64,000 nt of DNA from Kamptonema sp. UHCC 0994 (lineage in GTDB: Bacteria > Cyanobacteriota > Cyanobacteriia > Cyanobacteriales > Microcoleaceae): NCBI RefSeq assembly GCF_029167235.1, contig NZ_JARFTR010000271.1, positions 29,245 through 93,244 on the forward strand, read 5' to 3'. Made by a program: the position numbers and the translations under genes. Under the pieces are notes generated by a model. The model was not told the origin of the DNA, made no database searches, and saw nothing but the letters and a program-made list of their open reading frames with translations. This document shows, piece by piece, positions 32,495 through 41,731 of the stretch (positions are counted from its first letter, which is position 1; the number at the start of each line of letters is the position of its first letter).

Positions 32495-33837
32495 GTAAAA
32501 ATGTAATTATCTGTGTTGATGATGAATTAACTATCCTCACAAGTCTAAAAGCAGAACTCAGAAAAGCTTTAAGTAGTGACTACATCATTGAAATTGCCGA
32601 AGGAGGTGAAGATGCGTTAGAACTCCTGAAGGAATTAATAGCAAATGATTATGAAATTCCTCTGATTATTTCTGACTATGTGATGCCGGAGATGAAGGGA
32701 GATGAATTATTGAGACGAGTCCACGATCTTTCTCCCAAAACCTTGAAAGTGATGCTTACAGGTCAAGCAACGATTGAAGCAGTAGCCAATGCAGTGAAGT
32801 ATGCAAAACTCTACCGTTATCTTGCTAAACCTTGGCAGAATGAAGACTTAATCTTAACTGTCACAGAAGCGATATATAGCTATCAACAAGATAGAAATAT
32901 TACTAAAAAAAATGCTCAGCTTGTGCGAATGAACCAGGAGTTGAAAAAGTTAACACTTGAACAATCTAAGTTGATTGCTGAACTTCACAAAAAAGAGCGG
33001 CATTTGCAAGAACTCAATGAGTCTTTCTTACGTTTTGTTCCGCGTCAGTTTCTCCAGTTATTAGACAAATCTAGTATTCTTGATATTCAATTAGGCGATC
33101 AGATTCAACAGGAAATTTCTGTGTTATTTTCGGATATTCGAGATTTTACCAGCTTATCAGAAAAAATGACTCCGCAAGATAATTTTAAATTTATTAATAG
33201 CTATTTATCATGGATGGAACCGCCAATCGTGGAAAATAATGGATTTATTGATAAATATATTGGCGATGCGATTATGGCTTTATTTAATGGTAACGTAGAT
33301 CATGCAGTCAATGCAGGGATTGCGATGCTGCAAGCACTCGCGGAATATAATATGACTTATCACAATCCCGATCTTCCACCCATCAAGATTGGGATTGGAA
33401 TTAATACAGGAATATCAATGCTAGGAATAGTGGGAGGAAAATCTCGGATGGATGGAACTGTCATCGGAGATACGGTAAATGTAGCCTCAAGAATTGAAGA
33501 ATTAACGAAACACTATGGTGTACCATTACTGATTAGCGATTGCACCTATTTTGAATTACAAAAACCTGAAGCTTACTCTGTCCGCTTTATTGGTCAGGCT
33601 AAGGTCAAGGGTAAAGTGGAATTAGTGGGAGTCTATGAAGTTTTTGATGCGGACTCTCCCCCACTAAGAGATGCTAAATTTGCCACTAAAACCAAATTTG
33701 AACAAGCTCTGATTTTTTGTCACCAAAAGGAGTTTAAAGAAGCAGCAAAATTGTTGCAAGAGTGTCTACAAAAAACTGGGCCAGATACAGTGGCTCAAAT
33801 CTATTTAGAGCGCTGTCAGCAAGCATTAATAACGTAA
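32491..33837 (+). CDS. Receiver-controlled class III adenylate cyclase
   Basis: REC domain (1-125, Asp62), a coiled-coil linker (about 135-180) and a class III cyclase domain (about 205-390). The catalytic set is complete: metal-binding Asp215 (LFSDIRDFT) and Asp259 (YIGDAIMALF), purine-selecting Lys255 and Asp321 (typical of ATP, not GTP), and transition-state Asn330 and Arg334 (VNVASRIEE). Thus cAMP synthesis under phosphorylation control is likely. The C-terminal ~60 residues form a TPR-like helical pair. End of the signalling cluster begun at 28475. Confidence 0.92.
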   Translation: MSKNVIICVDDELTILTSLKAELRKALSSDYIIEIAEGGEDALELLKELIANDYEIPLIISDYVMPEMKGDELLRRVHDLSPKTLKVMLTGQATIEAVANAVKYAKLYRYLAKPWQNEDLILTVTEAIYSYQQDRNITKKNAQLVRMNQELKKLTLEQSKLIAELHKKERHLQELNESFLRFVPRQFLQLLDKSSILDIQLGDQIQQEISVLFSDIRDFTSLSEKMTPQDNFKFINSYLSWMEPPIVENNGFIDKYIGDAIMALFNGNVDHAVNAGIAMLQALAEYNMTYHNPDLPPIKIGIGINTGISMLGIVGGKSRMDGTVIGDTVNVASRIEELTKHYGVPLLISDCTYFELQKPEAYSVRFIGQAKVKGKVELVGVYEVFDADSPPLRDAKFATKTKFEQALIFCHQKEFKEAAKLLQECLQKTGPDTVAQIYLERCQQALIT

Positions 33838-33885
33838 CTATTTAATGCTGTGAGTGGTTTTGAATACGCTAAATTATAGCATTTT

Positions 33886-34770
33886 CTAGCGCAATAACTG
33901 ATTAATCATCTGATTTGATTGTGACTCATAACTCCCGCCAAACAAATTAAAGTGATTCAAAATGTGATAAAGATTATATAGAATCTTCCTCCTCTCATAA
34001 CCTCCCTCTAAGGGCCAAACATCATTATATCCCCGATAAAATGCCGCCGAAAAGCCGCCAAATAACTCTGTCATCGCGATATCAACTTCTCGATCTCCCC
34101 AATAGGATGCTGGATCGAAAATTACGGGTTCTCCTGTAGATGTTACCCCTGCATTCCCCCCCCACAAATCGCCGTGAACTAGGGAAGGTTGCGGTTTATG
34201 ACTTGCTAACAAATCAGGAATTACTGCTAATAAACGTTCCCCTTGGGGAAAATGACCGCCTCGACGTTTAGCTAATTTTAACTGATAACCAATCCGATGT
34301 TCTGCCCAAAAATCAGCCCAATTTGCCATCCAAGTATTAATCTGTGGCGTTGAACCAATCGTATTATTAATATCCCCACCAAAATCACCTTTTAACAAAG
34401 TAGAACTAGACGGATTGTATTGGTGCATAGCCGCTAATTTGCGCCCCATCTCTTCCCAAGTTTTATTATCGCCACGCCCGCCTAAATCTAACCATTCCAA
34501 CACAATATAAGCAGAATTTCCCTCAGTTCCCCAACAAATCGGTTGAGGAACCCGAATTGTCTGGCTATCCCACATTTGCTGCAATCCTAATGCTTCCGCC
34601 TCAAACATTGCTACTTGTGATGCTTGATTTAATTTTACAAAATAGTTGCGGGAACCGTCGCTGATTTCATACCCTTGATTAATACATCCACCACTAACTG
34701 AACGGCGGTTATCTATCTGAAATTTCTCTCTTGTTACTTCGGTAATTTGTGTAGCAATGTTATTCCACAT
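33886..34770 (-). CDS. Fructosamine kinase family protein
   Basis: Phosphorylates sugars on glycated amines (ketosamine-3-kinase type), a protein-repair activity in the cytoplasm. The 294 residues have the aminoglycoside-phosphotransferase-like fold: SGGCINQGYEISDG in the N-lobe, VLEWLDLGG hinge, catalytic HGDLWGGNAG and the metal-binding IFDPASYWGDREVD. Length and motifs are those of the family. It stands alone between the convergent signalling cluster and leuB. Confidence 0.9.
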   Translation of the reverse strand: MWNNIATQITEVTREKFQIDNRRSVSGGCINQGYEISDGSRNYFVKLNQASQVAMFEAEALGLQQMWDSQTIRVPQPICWGTEGNSAYIVLEWLDLGGRGDNKTWEEMGRKLAAMHQYNPSSSTLLKGDFGGDINNTIGSTPQINTWMANWADFWAEHRIGYQLKLAKRRGGHFPQGERLLAVIPDLLASHKPQPSLVHGDLWGGNAGVTSTGEPVIFDPASYWGDREVDIAMTELFGGFSAAFYRGYNDVWPLEGGYERRKILYNLYHILNHFNLFGGSYESQSNQMINQLLR

Positions 34771-34821
34771 AAAGTATCAAATTTATGGATAAGTTGCAAT
34801 TAATGGTTCCCTCGCGGGGTG

Positions 34822-34877
34822 GGGGCGGGTTTTTTAGTCTTTGGGTATTATTTAAAAGCTATTGGCTAACCCGCCCC
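34822..34877. repeat. 56-bp palindrome-ended repeat (GGGGCGGGTT family), copy B
   Basis: GGGGCGGGTT ... AACCCGCCCC, equal in length and ends to 23638-23693. It lies between leuB and the fructosamine kinase gene. Confidence 0.7.
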
Positions 34878-34910
34878 TATAGGTTGTGACAATAGTATTA
34901 AGAGATCGGG

Positions 34911-36002
34911 TTACAAACTCTTCTTCAATTCCGTAATTAAAGCCTCTCCCATTTCCCGACAACCTACCAGTTTCATGCCTTCTGATTTAATATCGCCAGT
35001 GCGATAGCCTTGTTCTAAAACTTGCACCACTGCCTTTTCAATTTTATCGGCAGCAATAGGTTGATTTAAGGCGTAACGAAGCATCATTGCTGCACTTAAA
35101 ACTTGTGCCAAAGGATTAGCTTTATCCTGTCCGGCGATATCTGGTGCAGAACCGTGAACGGGTTCAAATACGCCGGGGCTAGATGCACCTAAACTCGCAG
35201 ATGGTAACATTCCAATACTGCCAGTTAACATGGCAGCAGCATCGGAGAGAATGTCTCCAAAAAGGTTGCTAGTGACGATAGTATCAAACTGTTTTGGCCA
35301 TCGAATTAACTGCATGGCGGCGTTGTCAACATAGAGGTGAGAAAGTTCGACTTCGGGATATTCTTTAGCTAATTCAGTGATGCGATCGCGCCACAATTGC
35401 GATACATCTAAGACATTAGCTTTATCAACTGAACACAATTTTTTACCCCGTTTCATGGCAGTTTCAAACCCCACCCGCCCAATACGGTCGATTTCTGATT
35501 CTGTATAAGCCATCGTATTCACGCCGCGTTTCTCTCCTGTTTCCGTTTCAAAAATACCCTTGGGTTTACCAAAGTAAATGCCGCCAGTAAGTTCGCGGAT
35601 GACCATAATATCAACACCTTCGACTACTTCTCGCTTCAAGCTGGAAGCATCAACTAATTGCGGTAAAATTGTGGCGGGACGCAAATTAGCAAATAATTCT
35701 AAACCTGCCCTTAATCCTAACAATCCTGTTTCTGGGCGTTGGTGGCGAGGTAGATTATCCCACTTGTAACCGCCAATTGCTGCTAATAATACCGCATCGC
35801 TAATGCGGCAAACTTCCAAAGTTTCATCGGGTAGCGGATTGCCTGTCGCGTCGATAGCAACTCCACCCATTAATGCTTCTTGGAATTCAAAGCTAAGGTC
35901 TAATTGTTGGCCAACAAGTTTGAGGACATCTACCGCCACTGCCATAATTTCAGGGCCAATGCCGTCGCCTGGTAAAAGAGTAATGCGGTAGTTCTGAGTC
36001 AT
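34911..36002 (-). CDS. leuB: 3-isopropylmalate dehydrogenase
   Basis: Oxidative decarboxylation of 3-isopropylmalate in leucine biosynthesis, NAD+ dependent, cytoplasmic. 363 residues, full length, opening [20 protein letters not shown]. Substrate arginines lie in the [16 protein letters not shown] stretch, the catalytic Tyr in [13 protein letters not shown] and the Lys/Asp set in [15 protein letters not shown] and [16 protein letters not shown]. The family end signature [20 protein letters not shown] is intact. Single gene, as is usual in cyanobacteria. Confidence 0.97.
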   Translation of the reverse strand: MTQNYRITLLPGDGIGPEIMAVAVDVLKLVGQQLDLSFEFQEALMGGVAIDATGNPLPDETLEVCRISDAVLLAAIGGYKWDNLPRHQRPETGLLGLRAGLELFANLRPATILPQLVDASSLKREVVEGVDIMVIRELTGGIYFGKPKGIFETETGEKRGVNTMAYTESEIDRIGRVGFETAMKRGKKLCSVDKANVLDVSQLWRDRITELAKEYPEVELSHLYVDNAAMQLIRWPKQFDTIVTSNLFGDILSDAAAMLTGSIGMLPSASLGASSPGVFEPVHGSAPDIAGQDKANPLAQVLSAAMMLRYALNQPIAADKIEKAVVQVLEQGYRTGDIKSEGMKLVGCREMGEALITELKKSL

Positions 36003-36099
36003 ATCAATTTGAGATAGATGTGGACGAAAATTATTGTGTAATCCAAGAGATTCTCACAAGGTTATAATTATATCAGCATAAGTAAACTAAGAATTCATT

Positions 36100-36954
36100 A
36101 TGACATTCCCAACTTACCCGCCTCCTCAAGCTGAACCGCCTCTTGACCCTCGACAGAGTTTGCCAACGATGTACGATTTACCTAGCGAAGACCCAAAGGA
36201 ACCCGGTGTGCCTGATACCTTTCACATAGACCAACCGCAACTCTTAGAATTTACGTTTTTACCGCCGAATTGGGATGCGGAGCAAGTGTTTACAGCTAGC
36301 GATCTTAATTTATACTATGATGTGGATCATTCGCGCTGGCATAAACGCCCTGATTGGTTTGCTGCGGTGGGCGTACCAAGGCTTTATGAGGGTCGCGATA
36401 TGCGTTTGAGTTATGTGGTTTGGCAAGAGCGAGTAAATCCATTTGTTGTGGTGGAATTGCTGTCGCCGGGAACTGAAGATGAAGATTTGGGCCGCACGGT
36501 TCAACGGCTAGGAGAACCGCCAACTAAGTGGCAAGTTTACGAACAAATTTTGCGGATTCCCTACTATTTTGTTTTCAGTCGCTATACGGATGAATTTCAA
36601 GCTTTTCACTTGGTTGGAGGTCATTATGAACGGGCAGAATTAATTTCTGGACGGTTATTGATTCCTGAGTTGCAGTTGAGTTTAGGTTGGTGGCGAGGCA
36701 CTTATAAAAGTATGAACCGTTTATGGCTGCGGTGGTTTACGGCCGAAGGAAATATGATTTTAAGTCCGAGTGAGAGAGCAACTGTAGCGGAACGGCAACT
36801 GATAGAATCTCAACAGCAAACGATCGCAGCTCAAGAAAGAGCTACGGAAGCTCAAGAAAGAGCTACGGAAGCTCAAGAAAGAGCTACGGAAGCTCAAGAA
36901 AGAGCGGAACGTCTAGCAGCGAAGTTGCGCGAGTTGGGGATCGATCCAGAGTAG
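36100..36954 (+). CDS. Uma2 family (DUF820) restriction-endonuclease-fold protein with C-terminal heptad repeats
   Basis: One of the very abundant cyanobacterial Uma2/DUF820 proteins with a PD-(D/E)xK-like fold. The core is seen at about residues 60-215 (RPDWFAAVGVPRLY, VVELLSPGTEDEDLG, WQVYEQILRIPYYFVFSR, YERAELISGRLLIPELQLSLGWW). Some acidic catalytic positions are present (the D of RPDW, E in VVELLSPGTE), the usual E.K is less clear. The tail holds four imperfect copies of the heptad AQERATE encoded by a 21-bp DNA repeat (about 36829-36905), ending RLAAKLRELGIDPE, a helix common to the family. Function unknown. Confidence 0.85.
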   Translation: MTFPTYPPPQAEPPLDPRQSLPTMYDLPSEDPKEPGVPDTFHIDQPQLLEFTFLPPNWDAEQVFTASDLNLYYDVDHSRWHKRPDWFAAVGVPRLYEGRDMRLSYVVWQERVNPFVVVELLSPGTEDEDLGRTVQRLGEPPTKWQVYEQILRIPYYFVFSRYTDEFQAFHLVGGHYERAELISGRLLIPELQLSLGWWRGTYKSMNRLWLRWFTAEGNMILSPSERATVAERQLIESQQQTIAAQERATEAQERATEAQERATEAQERAERLAAKLRELGIDPE

Positions 36955-36971
36955 TTGACTGGGATAGGATT

Positions 36972-37049
36972 TAGGCAAAGAAACCGGGTTTGTGAGAAAA
37001 ATTAAGATTTGGAAACTAGATATCTAAATCAAAACCCGGTTTCTGACCT
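36972..37049. repeat. Dispersed inverted repeat (AGAAACCGGGTTT family)
   Basis: AGAAACCGGGTTT (36979-36991) and its exact complement AAACCCGGTTTCT (37032-37044) enclose 40 bases, with weak outer pairing TAGG/CCTA. The rest of the 302-base gap 36955-37256 shows no gene; the promoter of the ABC operon should be near its right end. Confidence 0.65.
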
Positions 37050-37256
37050 AGACAATTCTTTGAAATTTTGCAGATACTCGTTTCAATTTCCGTAATACTA
37101 TTGGCGATCGCTGGATCTAAAGGCTAGGCTAGCTGCTAACTACCTTTTTCCCATTTACTACCTCAAATATCCGGCTGCATAAGTCCCACTAGCTCAGACA
37201 TATCTTAGTTCAGGTCAAGACTAAAACCGAAGTTCCATCCCCGTCACCCTAGAAAC

Positions 37257-38228
37257 ATGACAAAAGAACTCGCAATAGACACTCGCGGACTTACCAAGCA
37301 ATTCGATCGCCATATAGCCGTCAACGACATTGACTTGCAAATTGCGATCGGCGAAGTTTACGGACTCATCGGGCCCAACGGCGCAGGTAAAACCACTCTC
37401 TTACGAATGCTAGCCACCGCCGAAGAACCAACGGCCGGCGAAATTTATATCAATGGCGATCGCCTCCTCTGCGACGAAAGCAACCCCACTCTTAAACAAC
37501 GCCTCGGCTATTTACCCGATGACTTTCCCCTTTACGACGACCTCACAGTTTGGGATTATTTAGACTACTTTGCCCGACTTTATAACCTCCGAAATCCCCG
37601 CAAGCGAGAACGACTTTATGCAGTTCTAGAACTCGTCCAATTAGCCAATAAACGTAACAGCATTATTTCTACTCTTTCGCGAGGCATGAAACAGCGCCTC
37701 AGCTTAGCTAGAACCATCATTCACGAGCCACTTTTACTACTCCTAGATGAACCAGTTTCCGGCTTAGACCCCATCGCTAGAATGCAATTCCGCGAAATAA
37801 TCAAAGCCTTGCAAGAAGCTGGCATGACTATAATTATCTCATCCCACGTCCTCAGCGACTTAGCAGAACTCTGCACCTCTGTTGGCATCATGGAACTCGG
37901 ATATTTAGTCGAAAGTGCTCCTTTAAAAGAACTTTATAAACGTCTCAGCCGCCAGCAAATTTTCCTCTCTACTTTGGGTAAACTAGATGTACTCACATCT
38001 GAACTGAAAAATCATCCTTGGGTTGAAAGTTGGGAAATAGTACCGGAAACTGGTAGGGGTAGTGCCTCCGTGCCTACCCTGCGCGTACACTTTTCCGGCA
38101 ATCGAGAAGATGCTGCAAACTTGTTGCGATCGCTCGTCTCTGCCAACATTCCCTTAACAGAATTTCACTGCACCCAAGAAGACTTAGAAACCATTTTCCT
38201 TAAAATGGGACACCAGCAAGCATCCTAA
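37257..38228 (+). CDS. ABC transporter ATP-binding protein
   Basis: Cytoplasmic ATPase of an ABC-2 type exporter, 323 residues. Walker A GPNGAGKTT (about 39-47), signature STLSRGMKQRLSLARTI, Walker B LLLLDEPVSGLDP and the H-loop IIISSHVLSDL are complete. A C-terminal extension of about 90 residues (after about 225) is of the type found in CcmA/NatA-like subunits. The permease gene follows 87 bp downstream, past a TTAAAAATTAAG...CTTAATTTTTAA hairpin. Substrate unknown. Confidence 0.92.
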   Translation: MTKELAIDTRGLTKQFDRHIAVNDIDLQIAIGEVYGLIGPNGAGKTTLLRMLATAEEPTAGEIYINGDRLLCDESNPTLKQRLGYLPDDFPLYDDLTVWDYLDYFARLYNLRNPRKRERLYAVLELVQLANKRNSIISTLSRGMKQRLSLARTIIHEPLLLLLDEPVSGLDPIARMQFREIIKALQEAGMTIIISSHVLSDLAELCTSVGIMELGYLVESAPLKELYKRLSRQQIFLSTLGKLDVLTSELKNHPWVESWEIVPETGRGSASVPTLRVHFSGNREDAANLLRSLVSANIPLTEFHCTQEDLETIFLKMGHQQAS

Positions 38229-38315
38229 AAAAATGAAAAATGAAAAGTTAAAAATTAAGGCAAACATTCTTAATTTTTAATTTAATGTTTCCACCTTTAC
38301 TTGATTCTGGAGAAA

Positions 38316-39995
38316 ATGTCAATGTTATTAACCCTTGAAAGATTAGGAAACTGGAATCCCCAGCTATTTCGAGAAATCAAAGGTAGATTTAAAACCCGCA
38401 ACATTGTCCTCGCAACAGGTATTTCCCTATTTGGGCAACTACTCTTGCTGATGTATCACTTCACTCAGCTACCAGTATTAAATCCTCTTGATAAATATTA
38501 CCACAACCGCTACTGCACTGGTAATGATAAATCAGTCTACAGCGGGGCTAGCTGCTTCATACTCAATGGCAACTTTGTAATCGACTGGCAACAGTGGTGG
38601 CTAGATGTATTTATGTGGCTTAGTTTCCTGGGTATGTTTGCCTTACTAACTGCCGGCACTTTTATGCTAATCGGTGACTTAGAAAGGGAAGAAAAACGGG
38701 GAACACTTAACTTTATCCGCCTTAGTCCCCAGTCTACCCAAAGCATTTTTCTGGGCAAACTCTTAGGAGTTCCCAGTTTACTTTATCTAGCAGCCGCTTT
38801 AGCCCTCCCCCTACATTTGTGGTCAGGAATAAATGCCAAAATTCCACTTTCCTTAATCTTAACCTTAGAGGGATTAGTCATTGCCGCTAGTATTTTTACT
38901 TACAGTGCCGCCTTATTATTTGGCTTAGTAAGTTCCTGGCTGGGCGGATTTCAACCTTGGTTAGGAACCGGAACAGTCTTATTTTTCTCATTCGTTTTTA
39001 GTTTCAAACCAATTAGCAACGATGGATATGATTTGCTAAATTCATTTTCTCCTAGCACTCTCCTCCCCTATCTAATTCCTGAGACTTTTATCAAGACTCA
39101 AAGAATTTTTAATACTAACGAAGCCAGCTATTACCTCTCGCACTTGAAAGATTGGCAATGGTTTCACCTACCTATCGGTGCAAATGCTATTAGTACCGCC
39201 TGCTTTATCTTATTAAATTATGGTCTCTGGACAGCCTTAATTTGGCAAGCTTTAAAGCGTTATTTTCGCAATCCCAATGCCACTGCTCTTAGTAAAAAAC
39301 AGAGTTATCTACTGATAGCTTACTTGACAATCTTGAATTTAGGATTGATTCTACAATCCTCTAGCACCCTATCCCAGTTATATTTTATCGGCTTCGGGAT
39401 TGTGTTAGTATTCTCTGGCTTAATCGCCGCACTATCTCCACATCGACAAACTTTGCAAGATTGGGCGCGATATCGTCAAGAACGGTTGAAAACAGGAGTT
39501 AAGTATTCGTTAATACGGGATTTAATTTGGGGAGAAAAGAGTCCGGCTGTAGTTGCTATTGCTCTTAACTTATTGATTGTAGCTGCTTTATTTGTTCCTG
39601 CAACTCTAATTTTTGCTCAACCAGGAAATCGCAATCAAATTATCTTAGCCTTGCTTTATACCATCAGTTTCCTCTTGAGCTGTGCTACTATAGCCCAGTT
39701 TATGCTGTTAATGAAAACTTCCAAACGCTCCCTGTGGGCAGGAGGTGCAGTCGCAGCCGGAATTATCTTGCCCCCGATGATTTTAGGAGTTCTATCCATT
39801 AATCCGGGAGAAAAGGGAGGTGGTTTGTGGCTGCTAACACCATTTGCCTTAGATGCCATCAAATACGCATCCATAAATGCGATCGTTAGTACACTCCTAG
39901 CGCAATTTGCTTTCTTTGGTTTCTTAAACCTGCAATTGACTCGGCAACTGAAAAAAGCTGGCGAATCAGCTTCTAAAGCCCTGCTAAAAAGTTAA
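38316..39995 (+). CDS. ABC-2 type transporter permease
   Basis: Membrane partner of the ATPase just upstream: 559 residues with about 12 hydrophobic segments, opening MSMLLTLERLGNWNPQLFRE. A cytoplasmic loop FMLIGDLEREEKRGTLNFIRLSPQ is the coupling-type helix after the first pair of segments, as in ABC-2 permeases (L..E...GT...L..SP). The ATG at 38316 has GGAG upstream; the extended start at 38301 has none. The promoter-proximal 140 bases of this gene are duplicated at 40056-40200. Confidence 0.85.
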   Translation: MSMLLTLERLGNWNPQLFREIKGRFKTRNIVLATGISLFGQLLLLMYHFTQLPVLNPLDKYYHNRYCTGNDKSVYSGASCFILNGNFVIDWQQWWLDVFMWLSFLGMFALLTAGTFMLIGDLEREEKRGTLNFIRLSPQSTQSIFLGKLLGVPSLLYLAAALALPLHLWSGINAKIPLSLILTLEGLVIAASIFTYSAALLFGLVSSWLGGFQPWLGTGTVLFFSFVFSFKPISNDGYDLLNSFSPSTLLPYLIPETFIKTQRIFNTNEASYYLSHLKDWQWFHLPIGANAISTACFILLNYGLWTALIWQALKRYFRNPNATALSKKQSYLLIAYLTILNLGLILQSSSTLSQLYFIGFGIVLVFSGLIAALSPHRQTLQDWARYRQERLKTGVKYSLIRDLIWGEKSPAVVAIALNLLIVAALFVPATLIFAQPGNRNQIILALLYTISFLLSCATIAQFMLLMKTSKRSLWAGGAVAAGIILPPMILGVLSINPGEKGGGLWLLTPFALDAIKYASINAIVSTLLAQFAFFGFLNLQLTRQLKKAGESASKALLKS

Positions 39996-40076
39996 AAAAT
40001 TAAGAATTAAAAATGGGGATGATTCTTCATTTTTAATTCTTAATTGAATGGCGCACTTTACTTGATTCTGGAGAAA

Positions 40077-40200
40077 ATGTCAATGTTATTAACCCTTGAA
40101 ACAATCGGTAACTGGAATCCTCAGCTATTTCGAGAACTCAAAGGCAGATTTAATTTTCGGAATATTGCCCTCGTCTCTGCTACATCTCTCCTGGGTCAGT
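40077..40200 (+). pseudogene. Truncated second copy of the ABC permease gene
   Basis: MSMLLTLETIGNWNPQLFRE then LKGRFNFRNIALVSATSLLG is a close paralogue of residues 1-45 of the permease at 38316. A 46-base stretch around the start codon (40056-40101 versus 38295-38340) is identical. After LLGQ the similarity stops, the sequence reads CAGAACTTACGCATTGAC (MITE-family end) and the frame closes at 40235. More than 500 codons are missing. In the 364-base gap 39996-40359 it is the only gene-like sequence; a hairpin of TTAAGAATTAAAAATG type precedes it. Confidence 0.85.
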
Positions 40201-40359
40201 TTCAGAACTTACGCATTGACAAAATAAATAAATAGTGATACCAATTGGTAGGAAGTAAAAAAATGTGTGTCGCGACAAAAAATCATTTGGTGGGATATCA
40301 GTGGTTGGAACGACATTGGATAAGGGAAAGAAAATTAGAGGGTTAGTGTAGTTAATTAT

Positions 40360-41691
40360 ATGAACCAAGTTGAAAGTTTAAAAACTCCTGCATGGTGGCA
40401 AAGGATTGAGTTAATTGTCTCTCCTATTGGCTACTGGGAAAGTGCATTTAAAAATCATCCAGAAGCTTTTTGGGCAAAAGGAATAGATTGGGGAAATCCT
40501 CTGATGATTTTTTATACTCCTCAAGCTGCTCAACAGATTATAGAAAATAGGAACAAAAATTTAGAAGTCGCCTCGTTTCCCAGTGAGTTAAGAGCAGTAT
40601 TTGGCGATAATTCAGTAGTATCAAGAGAAGGCGAGCGCCACAAAATTTTGCGTAAAATATTGATGCCTCCTCTGCATGGAAAACAGGTACGTTCTTACGG
40701 AAAATCAATTTGCGATGTCACCGACCAAGTGATGCAGCAGTTACCAACCAATCAACCATTTTCAGCTTGGGAAGTTGCACAAGATATTACACTGCAAATT
40801 CTCATCGAGATTTTGTTTGGTGCTGCTAAAAAAGAACGCTATCAACAGATAAAAAATCTGGTAGCTTCTCTATTGAATTTATTTGCAGCTAAAACCGTCG
40901 GCTTTCCTCTGTTAAGAATTTTTTCCGAAGTTTTAGGCAAGGGAAACTTAGGGCAGAAATTCATCCAAACAAAGCAGGAAATCGAACAGTTGATTTATGC
41001 TGAAATGGCAGATCGTCGAACTGTTACAGAACTTGAAAAAACAGATATTTTGTCTCTACTGATGTCATTTCGTGACGAACAGGGACAGCCTCTAAATGAT
41101 GTAGAAATATTGGATAATTTTTTAGCATTATCCACAGTAAGTGAGGGAGCTATTGCTGCAATTTGTTGGTCGTGGTACTGCGTTTACCGTAACTCAGAAA
41201 TTCAGGATAAACTCCTTGAAGAAATCAAAAATTTAGAGGACTTTTCCGATCCAATTAATCTTTACCGTCTCCCTTATTTAACTGCTGTTTGCAATGAAAC
41301 TCTACGAATGTATCCGGTTACAATGTTGATTCTGCCTCGCCGTGTTAAAACACCTACTGAAATAGGAGGTTACGAATTACAACCGGGAAATATAGTTTCT
41401 GTTAGTAATTATCTACTCCATCGGCAAGAAAGTTTATATCCAGAACCGAACAATTTCAAGCCAGAACGCTTTCTTGAGCGTCAGTTTTCTGTCTATGAAT
41501 TTCTGCCCTTTGGTGGCGGGAGTCGGAGTTGTCTTGGGGCAGATTTGTCTATGTATTTAATGAAGCTAATTTTAGCAACTATTGTGTCTGGCTATCGACT
41601 GAAATTAGCCGATAACCAGTTTATAAAACCTCAAAATAGGAATACGATTTTAACTCCGGTTGGTTTGCGGTTAGTGAAGCAAGATTTTTAA
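40360..41691 (+). CDS. Cytochrome P450
   Basis: Haem-thiolate monooxygenase-like protein of 443 residues without a membrane anchor. Haem ligand Cys391 lies in FGGGSRSCLG, the ExxR motif is in NETLRMYP and the PERF-type motif is in FKPERFLERQF. The I-helix, usually (A/G)GxET(T/S), reads STVSEGAIAAICW here: the acid-threonine pair for oxygen activation is replaced by Gly-Ala. It may therefore catalyse an atypical reaction (rearrangement or peroxide-dependent). It starts a same-strand group with a PLP dehydratase 40 bp and an aldo-keto reductase downstream. The substrate is unknown. Confidence 0.92.
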   Translation: MNQVESLKTPAWWQRIELIVSPIGYWESAFKNHPEAFWAKGIDWGNPLMIFYTPQAAQQIIENRNKNLEVASFPSELRAVFGDNSVVSREGERHKILRKILMPPLHGKQVRSYGKSICDVTDQVMQQLPTNQPFSAWEVAQDITLQILIEILFGAAKKERYQQIKNLVASLLNLFAAKTVGFPLLRIFSEVLGKGNLGQKFIQTKQEIEQLIYAEMADRRTVTELEKTDILSLLMSFRDEQGQPLNDVEILDNFLALSTVSEGAIAAICWSWYCVYRNSEIQDKLLEEIKNLEDFSDPINLYRLPYLTAVCNETLRMYPVTMLILPRRVKTPTEIGGYELQPGNIVSVSNYLLHRQESLYPEPNNFKPERFLERQFSVYEFLPFGGGSRSCLGADLSMYLMKLILATIVSGYRLKLADNQFIKPQNRNTILTPVGLRLVKQDF

Positions 41692-41731
41692 GTGAAAATT
41701 TGAAATCAGTATCCCGAATATAGAGGTTAAA

